From: Niveibacterium sp. SC-1
GTDB taxonomy: Bacteria > Pseudomonadota > Gammaproteobacteria > Burkholderiales > Rhodocyclaceae
Length of the DNA stretch: 64,000 nucleotides
Assembly (NCBI RefSeq): GCF_038235435.1
Contig: NZ_CP151275.1
Location: 2,542,001 to 2,606,000 of the forward strand
Direction: 5' to 3'
Below the pieces are notes generated by a model. That model made no database searches. It saw nothing but the letters and a program-made list of their open reading frames with translations, and was not told where the DNA came from. The translations under genes and the position numbers were made by a program. This document shows positions 1 to 9,992 of the stretch, in pieces. Each line of letters opens with the position of its first letter. Position 1 is the first letter of the stretch.

Positions 1-786
1 CGACGTCGCACCCCATTCTGATTGCACCAAGCCGACCAGATCTTCGGCTTGGCGGGACTTTGAGTTGGCCGAAGAAGAACCAAAGTGACCAAAGTGGTGA
101 CCGACCTGCGCCTCGCGACAGGCACGTAGGAAAGTGTGAGATCTAAATCCTGATCTGCGCCCCGTTACGATGCGCTGAACCGCAACGCCAAGCGCGGCGA
201 AAAAGGCGCATGCATGACGCATGAAGTCTCGTGCGGTCTGAGCGCTTTCGTCTTCGTGGACGGCCGCAAACAGGACACGCGTGCAGTCGTCCATTGCCGC
301 AAACAAGACTTCGCCATCGAGGACTCGCCCTCTTCCGAATCGATCCCGCTCTTCTATTGCTGTGAGGCGGGCGGTCACGATGAAGACAAGTTCGCCGGGC
401 ATCCGCGTGTCGGCCTCAGCGATCGGTGTGGCGGTGCTCATCGCGTCACCTAGGCCGGCCCGTTCAAGGATTGCAGCCACGACGCTCTCGGCTGCTTCCA
501 CCGTCTTTGCGATATCCCTCACTGATAGCTCACGCTCGCGCAGTCGCAAAACCAACATGGCGGAAGATGGCGTGATCGGACCGCGACGTCCTCGTCGCTC
601 GACGGGCTTGTCCTTCAACCCCTCTTCGCCTTGAGCCAGATAGCGGCCAACCCACTTGCGCACGGTGGCAGGCGAGGTGCGGTATGCCAGAGCTGCGCGA
701 TGGACGGATAGCCCGTGCTGCAGGACGTCCATCACAAGCCCCAATCGCTCCTGCGGCGATAGCCGTGACTCCTTGTCGGTGCTCAT
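1..786 (-). CDS. IS481-like transposase-derived protein, catalytically degenerate, cut by window edge
   Basis: The reading frame is open from an ATG at 786 to the left edge, giving 262 residues without a stop. The N-terminus has the IS481-type helix-turn-helix (SPATVRKWVGRYLAQG), followed by a region that lines up with the rve/DDE integrase fold (VLFAAMDDCTRVLFAAVHED). In active IS481 enzymes the first aspartate lies in a motif like LHLDIK and the second in TDNGS; here these read VFIVTA and TGRRS, so both aspartates are missing. A paralogue lies at 16635-17564 with the same kind of losses. The family assignment is from recalled IS481 motifs. No inverted repeats were found around it. A regulatory or domesticated role is only inference. 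Confidence 0.7.
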   Translation of the reverse strand, partial: MSTDKESRLSPQERLGLVMDVLQHGLSVHRAALAYRTSPATVRKWVGRYLAQGEEGLKDKPVERRGRRGPITPSSAMLVLRLRERELSVRDIAKTVEAAESVVAAILERAGLGDAMSTATPIAEADTRMPGELVFIVTARLTAIEERDRFGRGRVLDGEVLFAAMDDCTRVLFAAVHEDESAQTARDFMRHACAFFAALGVAVQRIVTGRRSGFRSHTFLRACREAQVGHHFGHFGSSSANSKSRQAEDLVGLVQSEWGATS

Positions 787-1270
787 GAACGCTCCAGGGG
801 AAGAAGTGGGGGCAATTCCTAAGTCGCTCATCGCTTCCAGCTCTGCCGAGCCGCCTCGATAAAGTCACCGCGCCATGGCTGTGACGACACCCTTACAGGC
901 AAAGATCGGAACCCCTAACGCTGCGCATCGCTGCGAGGTCATACGCAGCTCTCTTCAGTTGCTAGGACTGATCCCTAACCGCGTGCTTTCGCGACCTGGA
1001 AGTGATTCACTGCACCACGCAGCGCGTCACCCATGGTCCTGAGTTCTCGCGCGGCGCTTGTGGTCGCTTCGCGATCTCTTTCACCCTCGAATGTCAGCGG
1101 AGGGGCGCCTGACGGCCAACGAGGCACCAAACCAGCATGAATGAGCTCCTTTCGGCTCTCATTCACGCACTGCGTTGCCGCCCATGCTCTCCGAGGAGAC
1201 CGGAATGCAAGAGCACAGTCGGCGACTGCAGTTCCTAACCACCGCATGGCTCCCATGGGTGAAGAATTCT
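787..1270. other. Intergenic stretch holding a repeated hairpin element
   Basis: No convincing gene is seen. Positions about 1100-1300 resemble 32116-32300 and represent the sequence downstream of the carrier-like gene in both places. A 93-codon minus-strand frame (975-1256) crosses it but has no recognisable domain and is not kept in the second copy. Confidence 0.5.
1139..1164 (-). repeat. Hairpin with embedded Shine-Dalgarno, copy A
   Basis: Read on the minus strand the sequence is GAATGAG, then AGCCGAAAGGAG, then CTCATTC, immediately followed by ATG. The 7-bp stem encloses AAAGGAG at ideal spacing for that ATG. The same element occurs at 32160-32185, where one stem pair changes from A-U to G-U and still pairs in minus-strand RNA. 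The downstream frame is only 14 codons here, so the gene it once served may have decayed. Confidence 0.5.
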
Positions 1271-1570
1271 TCAGTTGCGAATCCGCGCGAGAACCGCTCG
1301 CTGCACGTCACCTACGGTCCGGCATCGCCACTGGTCGACCGGTGAAACCACCTCAGCCCATAGCCAAGACCGCCAGCCTATTCCCAACCAGACCGAGGCC
1401 ATCTCGGCGGGTCCTAACCCGAGCTCCGAAAGCGTGATGTTCAGAAGTGGCCCCAAGTCCCCAGATGCTTTCAAGAGCGGGCTTCCGGACTGACCTAGCA
1501 GTTCATCCCGAATGATTTCCTCCAGTGCGAGCCGACAGCGGTCGTACGTGCATCTGTTCGTTTCGACCAT
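1271..1570 (-). CDS. Small carrier-protein-like protein lacking the phosphopantetheine serine
   Basis: This encodes 99 residues. The ATG at 1570 is chosen because AAGGAGG lies five bases upstream, better than the upstream start. The pattern LEEIIRDELLG, then LSELGLGPAEMASVW, then CRTVGDVQRAV follows the order of an acyl carrier protein: helix I, the LGxDSL loop with helix II, and a C-terminal TVGDL helix. Where carrier proteins have D-S-L, this protein has G-P-A, so it could not carry phosphopantetheine. It lies 51 bp after the LivJ-like gene and may be cotranscribed with it. The C-terminal half recurs at 32290-32453, also with GP in place of DS. The carrier resemblance is my inference. Confidence 0.6.
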   Translation of the reverse strand: MVETNRCTYDRCRLALEEIIRDELLGQSGSPLLKASGDLGPLLNITLSELGLGPAEMASVWLGIGWRSWLWAEVVSPVDQWRCRTVGDVQRAVLARIRN

Positions 1571-1621
1571 GCGGACCTCCTTGACGGCAACACGCTCGCT
1601 ATGTGGCACTGGCGTTGTCCG

Positions 1622-2815
1622 TCAGCGAATGAACCTGCCCTTTCGAGTAATCATCGTCAGGTCTACGAAGTGGGACCCGTTGTGTTCAGAGGGCGTGAAG
1701 GCGATGGTGAAGCCGCCCAGGTCAAGTCGCTGCAAGCTCTCCAAGCCCTTTATGAAGCTCTCCCTCGTGACGCTTGGCCCCGCCTTCTTGAGTCCCTCTA
1801 CGGCAACACGCGCGGCGATATAGCCCTCCAGCGAACCGAAGCCTGGCTGCTCTTTCGTCGGCGCTAGCGCTTTTTGGTATTCGCGGACAAGAGGGATGTT
1901 CGTGTCCCAAGGGAACGGGACGACCTGAGAGACCTGGATGCCTCGTCCCTCATCTGCAAGTTCGTCGGCGAGGACCTGGCTGCCGACAAACGAGACCGTC
2001 CACAAGCTTGCGCTTGAGCCGCTCGCCAGCATGTCCCGAACGAACGCCACGGTGCCCGGATAGGCAGCGAACATCACGACGGCTTGAGGATTCGCCTTCG
2101 AGACGCTTCGCACTGCCGACGACGCATTGATGCCGTCAGGGTCCAGCACGCCCTTGCCGGCAAGAGAAAGGTCACGCTGCGCGAGCGCCCGCTCCAGCCC
2201 TGCCAGGCCACCTTTGTTGTTCTCGCCCGCCTCGTAGAACGCTGCAATTCGCGTGAGTCCAGTGGTAGTCAGATGACGAACAATCGCCCACGTCTCGTCG
2301 TAGTGGCTCGCGCGCACATTGAACACATAGCGATTGAAGACGCGCAGGCTCTCAGTCCCGGTCACCGGGGCAAGGAACGGCACGCCAGCCTGGATGGCCG
2401 CAGCGGCTCCGGCCTCACTCGGTGCGGAACCGACGTATCCGAAGAGCGCGAGGACCTTCTCCTCCTCGACTAGCCGCTTGGTGTTCGCCACGGTTCGGGC
2501 GACGTCGTACCCATCGTCAAGACTACGCAGTCGCACCTTTCGCCCGTTGATACCACCGCGTTGGTTCACCTCGTCAAAGTAGAGCGAGGCTCCCAGGTTG
2601 AAATCGACGGCCACCTGCGCCGCCGGACCCGAAAGGGCGGCCGACTGTCCAAGGACGATTTCGCCGCTTGCGGCCGATTGCGCATGCGTGTTCAGGGCCA
2701 GCAGCGAGAAGCAGCCCCAGATGAGCGCGCGAGCACGTCGCTTGAGTTCTTTCCAAATCGAGAAACACCCTTGCTTTGCCAAGGTGCTCCTCGCATGACG
2801 CGTCTTCGTGTTCAT
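1622..2815 (-). CDS. Periplasmic ligand-binding protein, LivJ type (Peripla_BP_6)
   Basis: The 397-residue protein has an N-terminal signal region ending near LLALNTHAQS, then the type I periplasmic-binding fold typical of branched-chain amino-acid ABC binding proteins (IVLGQSAALSGPAA, FDEVNQRGGINGRK, FGYVGSAPSEA). No transporter genes of the LivHMGF type are adjacent. It sits 77 bp downstream of the chemoreceptor gene on the same strand. Because it has no transporter, it may present a ligand to the chemoreceptor or to another system; that is inference. The ligand cannot be told from sequence. Confidence 0.88.
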   Translation of the reverse strand: MNTKTRHARSTLAKQGCFSIWKELKRRARALIWGCFSLLALNTHAQSAASGEIVLGQSAALSGPAAQVAVDFNLGASLYFDEVNQRGGINGRKVRLRSLDDGYDVARTVANTKRLVEEEKVLALFGYVGSAPSEAGAAAAIQAGVPFLAPVTGTESLRVFNRYVFNVRASHYDETWAIVRHLTTTGLTRIAAFYEAGENNKGGLAGLERALAQRDLSLAGKGVLDPDGINASSAVRSVSKANPQAVVMFAAYPGTVAFVRDMLASGSSASLWTVSFVGSQVLADELADEGRGIQVSQVVPFPWDTNIPLVREYQKALAPTKEQPGFGSLEGYIAARVAVEGLKKAGPSVTRESFIKGLESLQRLDLGGFTIAFTPSEHNGSHFVDLTMITRKGRFIR

Positions 2816-2892
2816 TCTCTGTCCCCTGCGCGCGGATGAGTCTTTCGGAAGCGGACGTGCGGGTTGCCCGCGCCGTCCTATCCTCTCAAGGC

Positions 2893-4512
2893 CTAGAGCC
2901 TGTAGCTGCCAATGACCCGACGCATGCCAGCGGCAAGCTGGTCCACCTCGGCGGCGGTCGTCGCGGATTGGGCGGCCGAATCCGCGCTCTCGTCCGCCAT
3001 CTGGGCTATTTGCTCCACCTTCAACGCAACGGCTTGCGTCGCCATGCCCTGGTCGCTAATCGCGAACGCGATTTCGCCGACGGTCTGCACGCTCAATCGA
3101 CTGCTCTCGCCAATGAGTCGAATGGCATCTCCCGCGGCATCTGCGCGAACCACGCTCTCGTTGACCCGCCTGACAGTCCTGGCCATGTTTTCGGTGACGA
3201 GCTCTGCTTGCTCTTTCACCTGCGCAACCGTCGCGGTGATTTCTTGGGCCGAGCGTGCGGACCGCTCCGCGAGCTTGCGAACCTCGTCCGCCACAACCGC
3301 GAACCCGCGTCCGTGCTCGCCTGCCCGTGCTGCCTCAATCGCCGCATTCAACGCGAGCAGGTTGGTCTGCTCGGCAATCTCTCGAATGACCTGAATGACC
3401 GACGAGATGCGTTGGCTCTGCTCCTGGAGACCGCGCACCTGGCCCGCGGACTCTTCGACGACGCGAGTGATTTCGCGAATCTCCGCGACCGTGTCACCGA
3501 TAATCTCCCCGCCGGCTTGGGCCTGTTCTCCGGCTTGCCTGGAGAGTTCAGAGGCGTGCGCGGCACGTTCTCCGACGTGCGCAAAACTGACCGTGAGTTC
3601 ATCCATCGCGGCGGCCATGGCCATCGCGGCCTCGTTCTGTCTCCCCGAGGCCTTAGCTATCTCAGAAGAGCCGCCGGCCATCGCTCCCGCGGAGCTCGAT
3701 ACCTTCACCGCCGAGTCCTGAAGGGTCAGGAAGTTTTGGCGCAGCTGCTCCAGCATGGCGTTTACCGTGGAGGCCATTTGCCCAAGCTCGTCGCGACTTC
3801 GAACTGGAACCCGCTTGGTGAAGTCGAGCGTCTGCCCGATGTCGGTCAGTGTGCTTCGTGTCGCCGACAAGCTGGCGGACAGGCTCCTGACGATAGTCGT
3901 ACCCAACGTCGCCAGCACCAGGACGCCAACAGCTATCGTCGCCATTGCGGCTGCGGTTCCACGACTCGCCTGCAGTGCTGCATCCTGGCCAAGCTGCTCG
4001 GCCTTCGCTCTGTTCATCTTCGCGTGGTCATCGAACGCCGCAATCAAGTCGTCTTCTACTGGCTTGACCTTGGCGGCAACCGTGCGCGCGAATGAGTCGT
4101 TGTCATAGGCGAGTGAGAAGTCCATCGCCTCGTTCGCAAGACGCGCGTATTGGGGAAGGAGACTCTTCTCCCGCAGCGCCAACTTCTGATTGGCTTCGTC
4201 GGAACCGTGCTCGCGGGCATAAGCGTCCAACTTCGTCGAGACGCCCGCCAAGGTCTTTCGAACCCGGTCCGCGAGGCGATTCTTTTCCTCAATCTCAAGG
4301 GCGGCAACGTGTGAGCCCAAGCTCATCTTTGCCGCGATGACATCATTTCGCATGTCCGCAATTGCATCGATTGCGGGAAACGCCTGCACGACTCGCGATG
4401 ATGAAGCCACCGCAGCCGCTGTCATCCAGCGGCCGACGCCACCCACCACCAGCAATGACAGAACGCTACAAATAACGAGTGCCCACAACCTGCTTGATAT
4501 AGTTTTCAACAT
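2893..4512 (-). CDS. Methyl-accepting chemotaxis protein
   Basis: The 539-residue inner-membrane chemoreceptor has a first membrane helix at about residues 10-30 and a four-helix periplasmic sensor region. A second membrane helix lies near residues 190-210, followed by a HAMP linker. The cytoplasmic signalling domain contains the conserved hairpin tip ([19 protein letters not shown]), which binds CheA/CheW. It lies 66 bp downstream of the GH3 glucosidase in the same direction, so it may be expressed with sugar uptake genes and respond to the same substrates. The ligand is unknown. No CheR-binding pentapeptide is visible at the C-terminus (ends GSYRL). Confidence 0.95.
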   Translation of the reverse strand: MLKTISSRLWALVICSVLSLLVVGGVGRWMTAAAVASSSRVVQAFPAIDAIADMRNDVIAAKMSLGSHVAALEIEEKNRLADRVRKTLAGVSTKLDAYAREHGSDEANQKLALREKSLLPQYARLANEAMDFSLAYDNDSFARTVAAKVKPVEDDLIAAFDDHAKMNRAKAEQLGQDAALQASRGTAAAMATIAVGVLVLATLGTTIVRSLSASLSATRSTLTDIGQTLDFTKRVPVRSRDELGQMASTVNAMLEQLRQNFLTLQDSAVKVSSSAGAMAGGSSEIAKASGRQNEAAMAMAAAMDELTVSFAHVGERAAHASELSRQAGEQAQAGGEIIGDTVAEIREITRVVEESAGQVRGLQEQSQRISSVIQVIREIAEQTNLLALNAAIEAARAGEHGRGFAVVADEVRKLAERSARSAQEITATVAQVKEQAELVTENMARTVRRVNESVVRADAAGDAIRLIGESSRLSVQTVGEIAFAISDQGMATQAVALKVEQIAQMADESADSAAQSATTAAEVDQLAAGMRRVIGSYRL

Positions 4513-4578
4513 CTCTCCGCCCCCCGACGGTCAAACACCTGCGCGTCGCCTCCCTTGAAGCGACGCCTCACACATCCA

Positions 4579-6963
4579 CTACTGCAACCTCAGCACCGAT
4601 GACGTGCTGAACATGCGCCACCGCTTCGGCAGAACACGTGTTTCGCCCTCCACACGGACTGTTTTTCGAAACTGAATCTCGGCGCTCGACTCGCCGATTT
4701 GGAACTCGAACTCGCCGGACTCGACGATTCGCTGACCGGTCACACCGGTGAAGCACAACAGGTCGGTAGGCACGCTGAAGGTCACAACGGCCGACTCGCC
4801 TGGTGCGAGGCCCACCTTGTCGAACGCTTTCAGCTCGCGAACAGGACGCACGCTGCTGGCGTGGAGGTCTCGAACGTAGAGCTGTGGGACAGCCACTCCC
4901 GCGACCTCTCCCGTGTTCGTGATGCGTACCGACACGGTTACAACGGACTGGTCGTCGTTACTAATCACGGGCTCGGTGTCATCGCCCTTCTCAAACCTGA
5001 AGCTCGTGTAGGTGAGCCCGTGGCCAAACGGATATCGCGAGCCAAAGTGAAACGCGATGGGCGTGCCGGCGCTCTTCAATTTGTGGTTGTAGAAGTAAGG
5101 CAGCGCCCCGACAGACTTGGGCACTGACACAGGAAGACGACCTGACGGAGAGGCGACTCCCGAGAGCACCTCCGCAAGGGCATGTCCGCCTTCCTGGCCC
5201 CCGGCGAAACTCCAAACCAAGGCGGCGACCTTGGACTCATAGCCGCCCAGCAGATAGGGTCGTCCTCCAGTGAGCACGGCCACGACCGGCGTTCCGCAAT
5301 CGACAACGGCCCGCAGCAGTTCCTCTTGCACGCCCGGCAGCCTCAGAGAGTCCGCATCGGAGCCCTCGCCCACAGTCCCTGTCTGGAAGAGCCCCGCAAG
5401 GTCGCCAACACAAAGGACAACCACGTCTGCGCTTTTGGCGCAACGAACCGCCGCTTCGATGCGGCTGGTGTCGGTTGAAATCTGGGACTGGCCGCTCGCC
5501 ACGGCCGCGTCGGCGACATCACCGGGGAAGACCGGCGCGCCTGCCTGTCGTTTCGCGATGATGTCGCAGCCCTTTTCGAATAGGACTTCACCGTCGCGGA
5601 AGGCGTCCCGGATGGCAGCCAAGGGCGTGACAATCTGGGACGTGGCGGCATCCATGCTGCTGAGAATCAGGTGCGTGGGAAAGCTGTATCCGCTCAGCAT
5701 GGCAAGAGGGTCGTCAGCCGTCGGGCCAATGACCGCAATGCGCAGCCCGCAGTGGCGGTTCAGCGGAAGCACCCCGTTGTTCTCCAGCAGCACGACTGCC
5801 TCACGTGCCGTGTCGCGCGCAACGGCAACGGTCTCTGGCGCCTGAAGGGCGATGGCGTTCTCGGAGACGTACGGGTTCTCGAAGAGGCCGAGTCGGAACT
5901 TCTCGCGTAGAACGCGGCGTACCGCCTCATCAATCTGAGACACGGAGATGAGGCCCTCCTCAACGGCACTCATCAGCGTTCGGGCGCAGTCGTCGCCAGG
6001 CAGCTCGATGTCCAGGCCCGCAGCAAACGCGAGCGCAGCGGCTTCGGTCGGCGTGCGCGCCACCCGATGGTGCTCGTGCAGCAGGTTGATTCCGATGTAG
6101 TCAGCGACAACGATGCCATCGAAGCCCCACCGATTCCGGAGCACCTCCGTCAGCAGATGATGGGATGCATGGCAGGGCTCTCCGTCGATGTCGTGATACG
6201 CCGGCATCACAGAGCCCGCGTTCGCGCCCTTCACGGCCATCTCGAACGGCAGCAGGTAGGTATCGTTCAACTCGCGCCAACCCAGATTCACTGGGGCGTG
6301 GTTGCGTGCTCCTTCGCTTGCGGAATGGCCGACATAGTGTTTGAGCGTGGCAAGCAGCGAGCGGTCTGGTTGTTGGAGACCGCGCGTGTATCGCGTCGCC
6401 ATGACACCCACCATGTACGGGTCCTCGCCGAATGTCTCCTCGGTTCTGCCCCAACGTACGTCGCGAGAGACATCAAGTACGGGTGCCAGACCTTGCCTGC
6501 AACCAACACTTCTCGCCTCAGCCCCGATGACCTCCGCCGCTCGCTCAATCAAAGACGGATTCCACGTCGCCCCGAACGCCAAGGCCGACGGAAAGAGTGT
6601 CGCTCCCTGTGCCATCAGTCCCACCAGACACTCCTCGTGCGCGAGCGCAGGGATGCCCAGCCGCGTTTCCTCGCGCAGGAATCGTTGAAGATTGTTGAGA
6701 GCGCGTACACCCTCCAACGCATCGACCGGCCTCGTACCCAGCGGTCGCGTGATTTGACCCAGGCCGTCAGCCAACATCGCGGGTACGTTCGCGGTATCGC
6801 TTCCACCTGCGAAGGCATCGACGCGAGGACGATGCCGCCCATCCGCTTCAAGCACGAGCCACGCGCTCTTGAGCTGGCCAACCTTCTCGGCGAGCGTCAT
6901 TTGGCCGAGCAGGTCAGCAACGCGGTCTTCGACGGGTAGCGAGGGATTCCTGTAGGGAGTCAT
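4579..6963 (-). CDS. Glycoside hydrolase family 3 beta-glucosidase
   Basis: The 794-residue enzyme should release glucose from the non-reducing end of beta-glucosides. The N-terminal TIM barrel carries the KH motif (K208-H209) and the nucleophile region VVADY with D288. An alpha/beta sandwich follows, and the C-terminus has a fibronectin-III-like domain typical of GH3. There is no signal peptide, so it is probably cytoplasmic and acts on imported oligosaccharides. The ATG at 6963 is preferred over a TTG at 6978 because AAAGAG lies just upstream of it. It follows the transporter ATPase gene on the same strand, and coregulation by the LacI protein at 11572 is likely. Confidence 0.93.
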   Translation of the reverse strand: MTPYRNPSLPVEDRVADLLGQMTLAEKVGQLKSAWLVLEADGRHRPRVDAFAGGSDTANVPAMLADGLGQITRPLGTRPVDALEGVRALNNLQRFLREETRLGIPALAHEECLVGLMAQGATLFPSALAFGATWNPSLIERAAEVIGAEARSVGCRQGLAPVLDVSRDVRWGRTEETFGEDPYMVGVMATRYTRGLQQPDRSLLATLKHYVGHSASEGARNHAPVNLGWRELNDTYLLPFEMAVKGANAGSVMPAYHDIDGEPCHASHHLLTEVLRNRWGFDGIVVADYIGINLLHEHHRVARTPTEAAALAFAAGLDIELPGDDCARTLMSAVEEGLISVSQIDEAVRRVLREKFRLGLFENPYVSENAIALQAPETVAVARDTAREAVVLLENNGVLPLNRHCGLRIAVIGPTADDPLAMLSGYSFPTHLILSSMDAATSQIVTPLAAIRDAFRDGEVLFEKGCDIIAKRQAGAPVFPGDVADAAVASGQSQISTDTSRIEAAVRCAKSADVVVLCVGDLAGLFQTGTVGEGSDADSLRLPGVQEELLRAVVDCGTPVVAVLTGGRPYLLGGYESKVAALVWSFAGGQEGGHALAEVLSGVASPSGRLPVSVPKSVGALPYFYNHKLKSAGTPIAFHFGSRYPFGHGLTYTSFRFEKGDDTEPVISNDDQSVVTVSVRITNTGEVAGVAVPQLYVRDLHASSVRPVRELKAFDKVGLAPGESAVVTFSVPTDLLCFTGVTGQRIVESGEFEFQIGESSAEIQFRKTVRVEGETRVLPKRWRMFSTSSVLRLQ

Positions 6964-7011
6964 GGGGCTCTTTATCAATAGGCTTGGAATTGGCGACGGG
7001 TTGCGAGCTGG

Positions 7012-8148
7012 TCAGTGGCCGCTACGCAGCGGAAAGGCATCGCCGTCCGCGTCAAACAGATGGCAGTCCTTGACGTCGAAACTCAGACCAATCAAGTCAT
7101 CCGCCTTGCACTGCCACTCACCGGGAAGCTTCGCGATGCACGAGCTGCCTTCGTCGCCGTCCAGGTAGACGTAGGAGTACTCGCCAAACCGCTCCACCTG
7201 CCTGATGCGTCGGGTCAGCACTTGTGCTGTCCGCTCCGTCGCGACACGGAGATGCTCCGGCCGGATACCAAGCGTTACGGGCGCGCCGTACTCGACACCT
7301 TTGCGTCCGAGCGTGAATTGCGGGACGCGAAGCGCCAGGCCGTCCTGAAGGCGAACGTGCACCCCTTGGCGCTCGTCTCCAACGAAGGTGGCCTTGAGGA
7401 AGTTCATCTTTGGCGAGCCGAGAAAACCGGCAACGAAGGTGTTCGCCGGACGGTGATAGAGGTCCATCGGCGTCCCCACCTGAGCGATGCTTCCCTGTTC
7501 CTTGACACCTGCGCCCGCGCGAAGCAGCACGATTCGGTCAGCCATTGCCATGGCTTCGGTCTGGTCGTGGGTGACGTAAATCGCGCTCGCCTTCTTGAAC
7601 TGTCGGTGCAACCTCGAAATTTCCGCACGCATTTGCACGCGAAGTGCCGCATCGAGGTTTGAGAGTGGTTCGTCGAAGAGGAAGACATCGGGCGACCGAA
7701 CAATCGCGCGACCGATGGCCACACGCTGGCGCTGCCCGCCCGAGAGGTCACGGGGTCGTCGAGCCAGCAGACTTCCTAACTGCAGAATTTCTGCTGCCTC
7801 CCGCACCCGCTGGTCGATTTCCGCCTTCGGCATTCGAGTCTGGCGCAGACCAAAGGCCATGTTCTCCGCCACGCTCATGTGCGGGTAAAGCGCGTAGCTT
7901 TGAAATACCATGGCAACCCTGCGCTCGGCGGCCGGCGTGTTGTTGACCAGCCGACCGCCAATTTTGACTTCGCCGGAAGTGATGTCTTCGAGACCGGCAA
8001 TCATCCGCAGCAGAGTCGACTTGCCGCAGCCCGACGGACCCAAGAACACGCAGAACTCGCCGTCCTGAATTTCGAGATTGACGCCACGAATGATTTCTAT
8101 CGAATCACCGTAGGTCTTATGCACTTTAGATAGAGAGATAGTAGTCAT
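7012..8148 (-). CDS. Sugar ABC transporter ATPase (MalK/UgpC type)
   Basis: The 378-residue protein has Walker A (GPSGCGKST, residues 37-45), the signature LSGGQ (135-139) and Walker B (VFLFDEP, D159/E160). It ends in a regulatory TOBE-like C-terminal half, which is typical of CUT1 carbohydrate importers. It lies 13 bp after the second permease and should energise the transporter formed with the genes at 8162 and 9007. Substrate specificity is suggested only by the neighbouring GH3 gene. Confidence 0.95.
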   Translation of the reverse strand: MTTISLSKVHKTYGDSIEIIRGVNLEIQDGEFCVFLGPSGCGKSTLLRMIAGLEDITSGEVKIGGRLVNNTPAAERRVAMVFQSYALYPHMSVAENMAFGLRQTRMPKAEIDQRVREAAEILQLGSLLARRPRDLSGGQRQRVAIGRAIVRSPDVFLFDEPLSNLDAALRVQMRAEISRLHRQFKKASAIYVTHDQTEAMAMADRIVLLRAGAGVKEQGSIAQVGTPMDLYHRPANTFVAGFLGSPKMNFLKATFVGDERQGVHVRLQDGLALRVPQFTLGRKGVEYGAPVTLGIRPEHLRVATERTAQVLTRRIRQVERFGEYSYVYLDGDEGSSCIAKLPGEWQCKADDLIGLSFDVKDCHLFDADGDAFPLRSGH

Positions 8149-8161
8149 CTTGTTTCTGCCT

Positions 8162-9004
8162 TTAGCCTTTGAGCGCCCCGGCCATCATTCCCTTCACGAT
8201 GCGCTCCTGGCCAAACGCGTACGCGACTATCAAAGGCAGTGAAGTGAGGGTCACGACCGCCAACATGGCGGGGATGTTCGATGCGTACTGACCTTGGAAG
8301 TCCCAGACGGCCAGCGGGAGCGTCCGGTTGCTCGGGTCAGAGGTCAGCACGTACGCGAAGATGAATTCGTTCCACATCGCGATGCCGTTGTAGATGGCGA
8401 CGGTCGAAAGGCCTGGACCGGAGAGCGGCAGGAAAATCTTCCAGAACACAGCGATGGGCCCGCATCCATCCAGCATTGCGGCCTCTTCGAGCTCTTTGGG
8501 GATTTGCCGCATGAACTCGGTCATGATGAATATCGAGACAGGAAGGCTCGTCGCGACGTAGGGACCAATCAGCGCGAAGGGCGTGTCGTACAGCCCCAGC
8601 TTCCTTGTCATCAGATAGATGGGGACAAGGGTGATGTGCACCGGAACAATCATTCCGGCGACTATCAAGCTGAAGAGCGTCTTGTTGAATCGGAAACGCA
8701 TCCTTGCGAGCGCGTAGGCCGCCATAGAAGCGAGGATGAGCACCAAGCAGATGGAAACCGAGACGACGAAGACGCTGTTGCCAAGGTAGGAGAAGAAGCC
8801 GCCAGTGAGGACGGACCAGTAGTTCGAGAAGTCGAGCGACTTCGGCAAGTCCCACACCGCGCCTTCAAATGTCTCCTGCTGAGACTTGAGGCTCGTAAGG
8901 ACGACAAAGACGAAGGGCAACGTGGTTACCAGCAACCACATGATGGCCATCGCCGGAGCCGCGACTCTCGTGACAACACTCTTGGTAGATGTACTAGCGC
9001 TCAT
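8162..9004 (-). CDS. Sugar ABC transporter permease (MalG type)
   Basis: The 280-residue inner-membrane protein has about six hydrophobic segments and the EAA loop ([20 protein letters not shown]) that contacts the ATPase. The ATG at 9004 starts two bases after the TGA of the preceding permease, which indicates translational coupling. Longer upstream frames would run into that permease gene and are not credible. It pairs with the 9007-9882 permease to form the channel. Confidence 0.93.
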   Translation of the reverse strand: MSASTSTKSVVTRVAAPAMAIMWLLVTTLPFVFVVLTSLKSQQETFEGAVWDLPKSLDFSNYWSVLTGGFFSYLGNSVFVVSVSICLVLILASMAAYALARMRFRFNKTLFSLIVAGMIVPVHITLVPIYLMTRKLGLYDTPFALIGPYVATSLPVSIFIMTEFMRQIPKELEEAAMLDGCGPIAVFWKIFLPLSGPGLSTVAIYNGIAMWNEFIFAYVLTSDPSNRTLPLAVWDFQGQYASNIPAMLAVVTLTSLPLIVAYAFGQERIVKGMMAGALKG

Positions 9005-9006
9005 AA

Positions 9007-9882
9007 TCACACCTGTGTTTCGAAGCGGCGCGTTGCGCGCATACACGCAGCAGCAGCCAGGATGACGACGAGGAACATTGCGGAGGCGACTGTGCTTCCG
9101 TATCCGAGTTGGAATGAGTTGAAGACGGTGCGGTACATGTAGGTCGCCATGAGCTCGGAAGCGCCTTCGGGACCGCCACCTGTCATGACGTAAATCAGGT
9201 CGAAGTAGCGCAGTGAGCCGATGAGCGATAGCAACACTGCTGTTCGAATCGTTCCCTGAAGATGGGGCAGCTTGATGCGGAAGAAGAGCGTTGCTCGACT
9301 CGCACCATCGAGCTGTGCGGCCTCCTTGAGCTCCGTCGGGAAGGAGGCAAGACCTGCAAGGAACAACACCATGTAGAAGGGGATGTGCTGCCAACACACG
9401 ACCGCGATGACTGAGCCAAGGGCCAGTCGGCGGTCGCCGAGCCAGTCCTGTGAGAGCTGGCCCAAGTGGAGCATCTCCAGCAACGAATTGACGGCCCCGA
9501 AGTTGGGGTCGTAGATGTTCTTGAACAGCACGCCCAAGGCGACGCTGGACATGAGAAGCGGCAGGAAATAGAGAATCTTCAGAACGCGAGCGCCCTTGGT
9601 CATTTCGTCCAGGGCAACCGCCAGGGCCAGAGCGATAGGAATCTGAATCGCGATGGAGAACAGGGCGAGTAGCGCGTTGTTGGCTAAGGAACCCCAGAAG
9701 TACGAGTCCTTGGCAAGGTGAAGCCAGTTTCCGAGACCGACGAACTTTTCACCGGTGCCCAGACCGTTCCAGTCGAACATCGACAACTGGAAGCTGCTCA
9801 CTAGGGGATAGAGCAGGAACACCAAGAGAAACACGACTGCAGGGGCAAGAAACAGAAAGAGGGGGGCAAGACGACGGTGCAT
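9007..9882 (-). CDS. Sugar ABC transporter permease (MalF type)
   Basis: This 291-residue multi-pass protein starts with a hydrophobic segment ([19 protein letters not shown]) and contains the EAA loop ([20 protein letters not shown]). It is the usual partner of the downstream permease. The ATG at 9882 is chosen because the upstream extension is Arg/Pro-rich and unlike the family. No strong Shine-Dalgarno is visible, and the gene may depend on translation of the upstream binding-protein mRNA. Confidence 0.92.
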   Translation of the reverse strand: MHRRLAPLFLFLAPAVVFLLVFLLYPLVSSFQLSMFDWNGLGTGEKFVGLGNWLHLAKDSYFWGSLANNALLALFSIAIQIPIALALAVALDEMTKGARVLKILYFLPLLMSSVALGVLFKNIYDPNFGAVNSLLEMLHLGQLSQDWLGDRRLALGSVIAVVCWQHIPFYMVLFLAGLASFPTELKEAAQLDGASRATLFFRIKLPHLQGTIRTAVLLSLIGSLRYFDLIYVMTGGGPEGASELMATYMYRTVFNSFQLGYGSTVASAMFLVVILAAAACMRATRRFETQV

Positions 9883-9992
9883 GGCGGTACGCGCCCCGAG
9901 TCGGGGCTCTCTCCAGTGACACGGCAACGCAGGGCAGCCTGTGGGTCGGGACCGCCGCACCTCGTGCGGCGGCCGTCCATCGAACTAGCTGC

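Noticed and set aside
975..1256. 93-codon minus-strand frame after the carrier-like gene
   Set aside because: It crosses the repeated hairpin and is not preserved in the second copy; no family resemblance.
2776..4095. 439-codon plus-strand frame
   Set aside because: Antisense to the chemoreceptor, with His/Arg-rich composition typical of shadow frames.
6067..6939. 290-codon plus-strand frame
   Set aside because: Antisense to the GH3 glucosidase; no domain.
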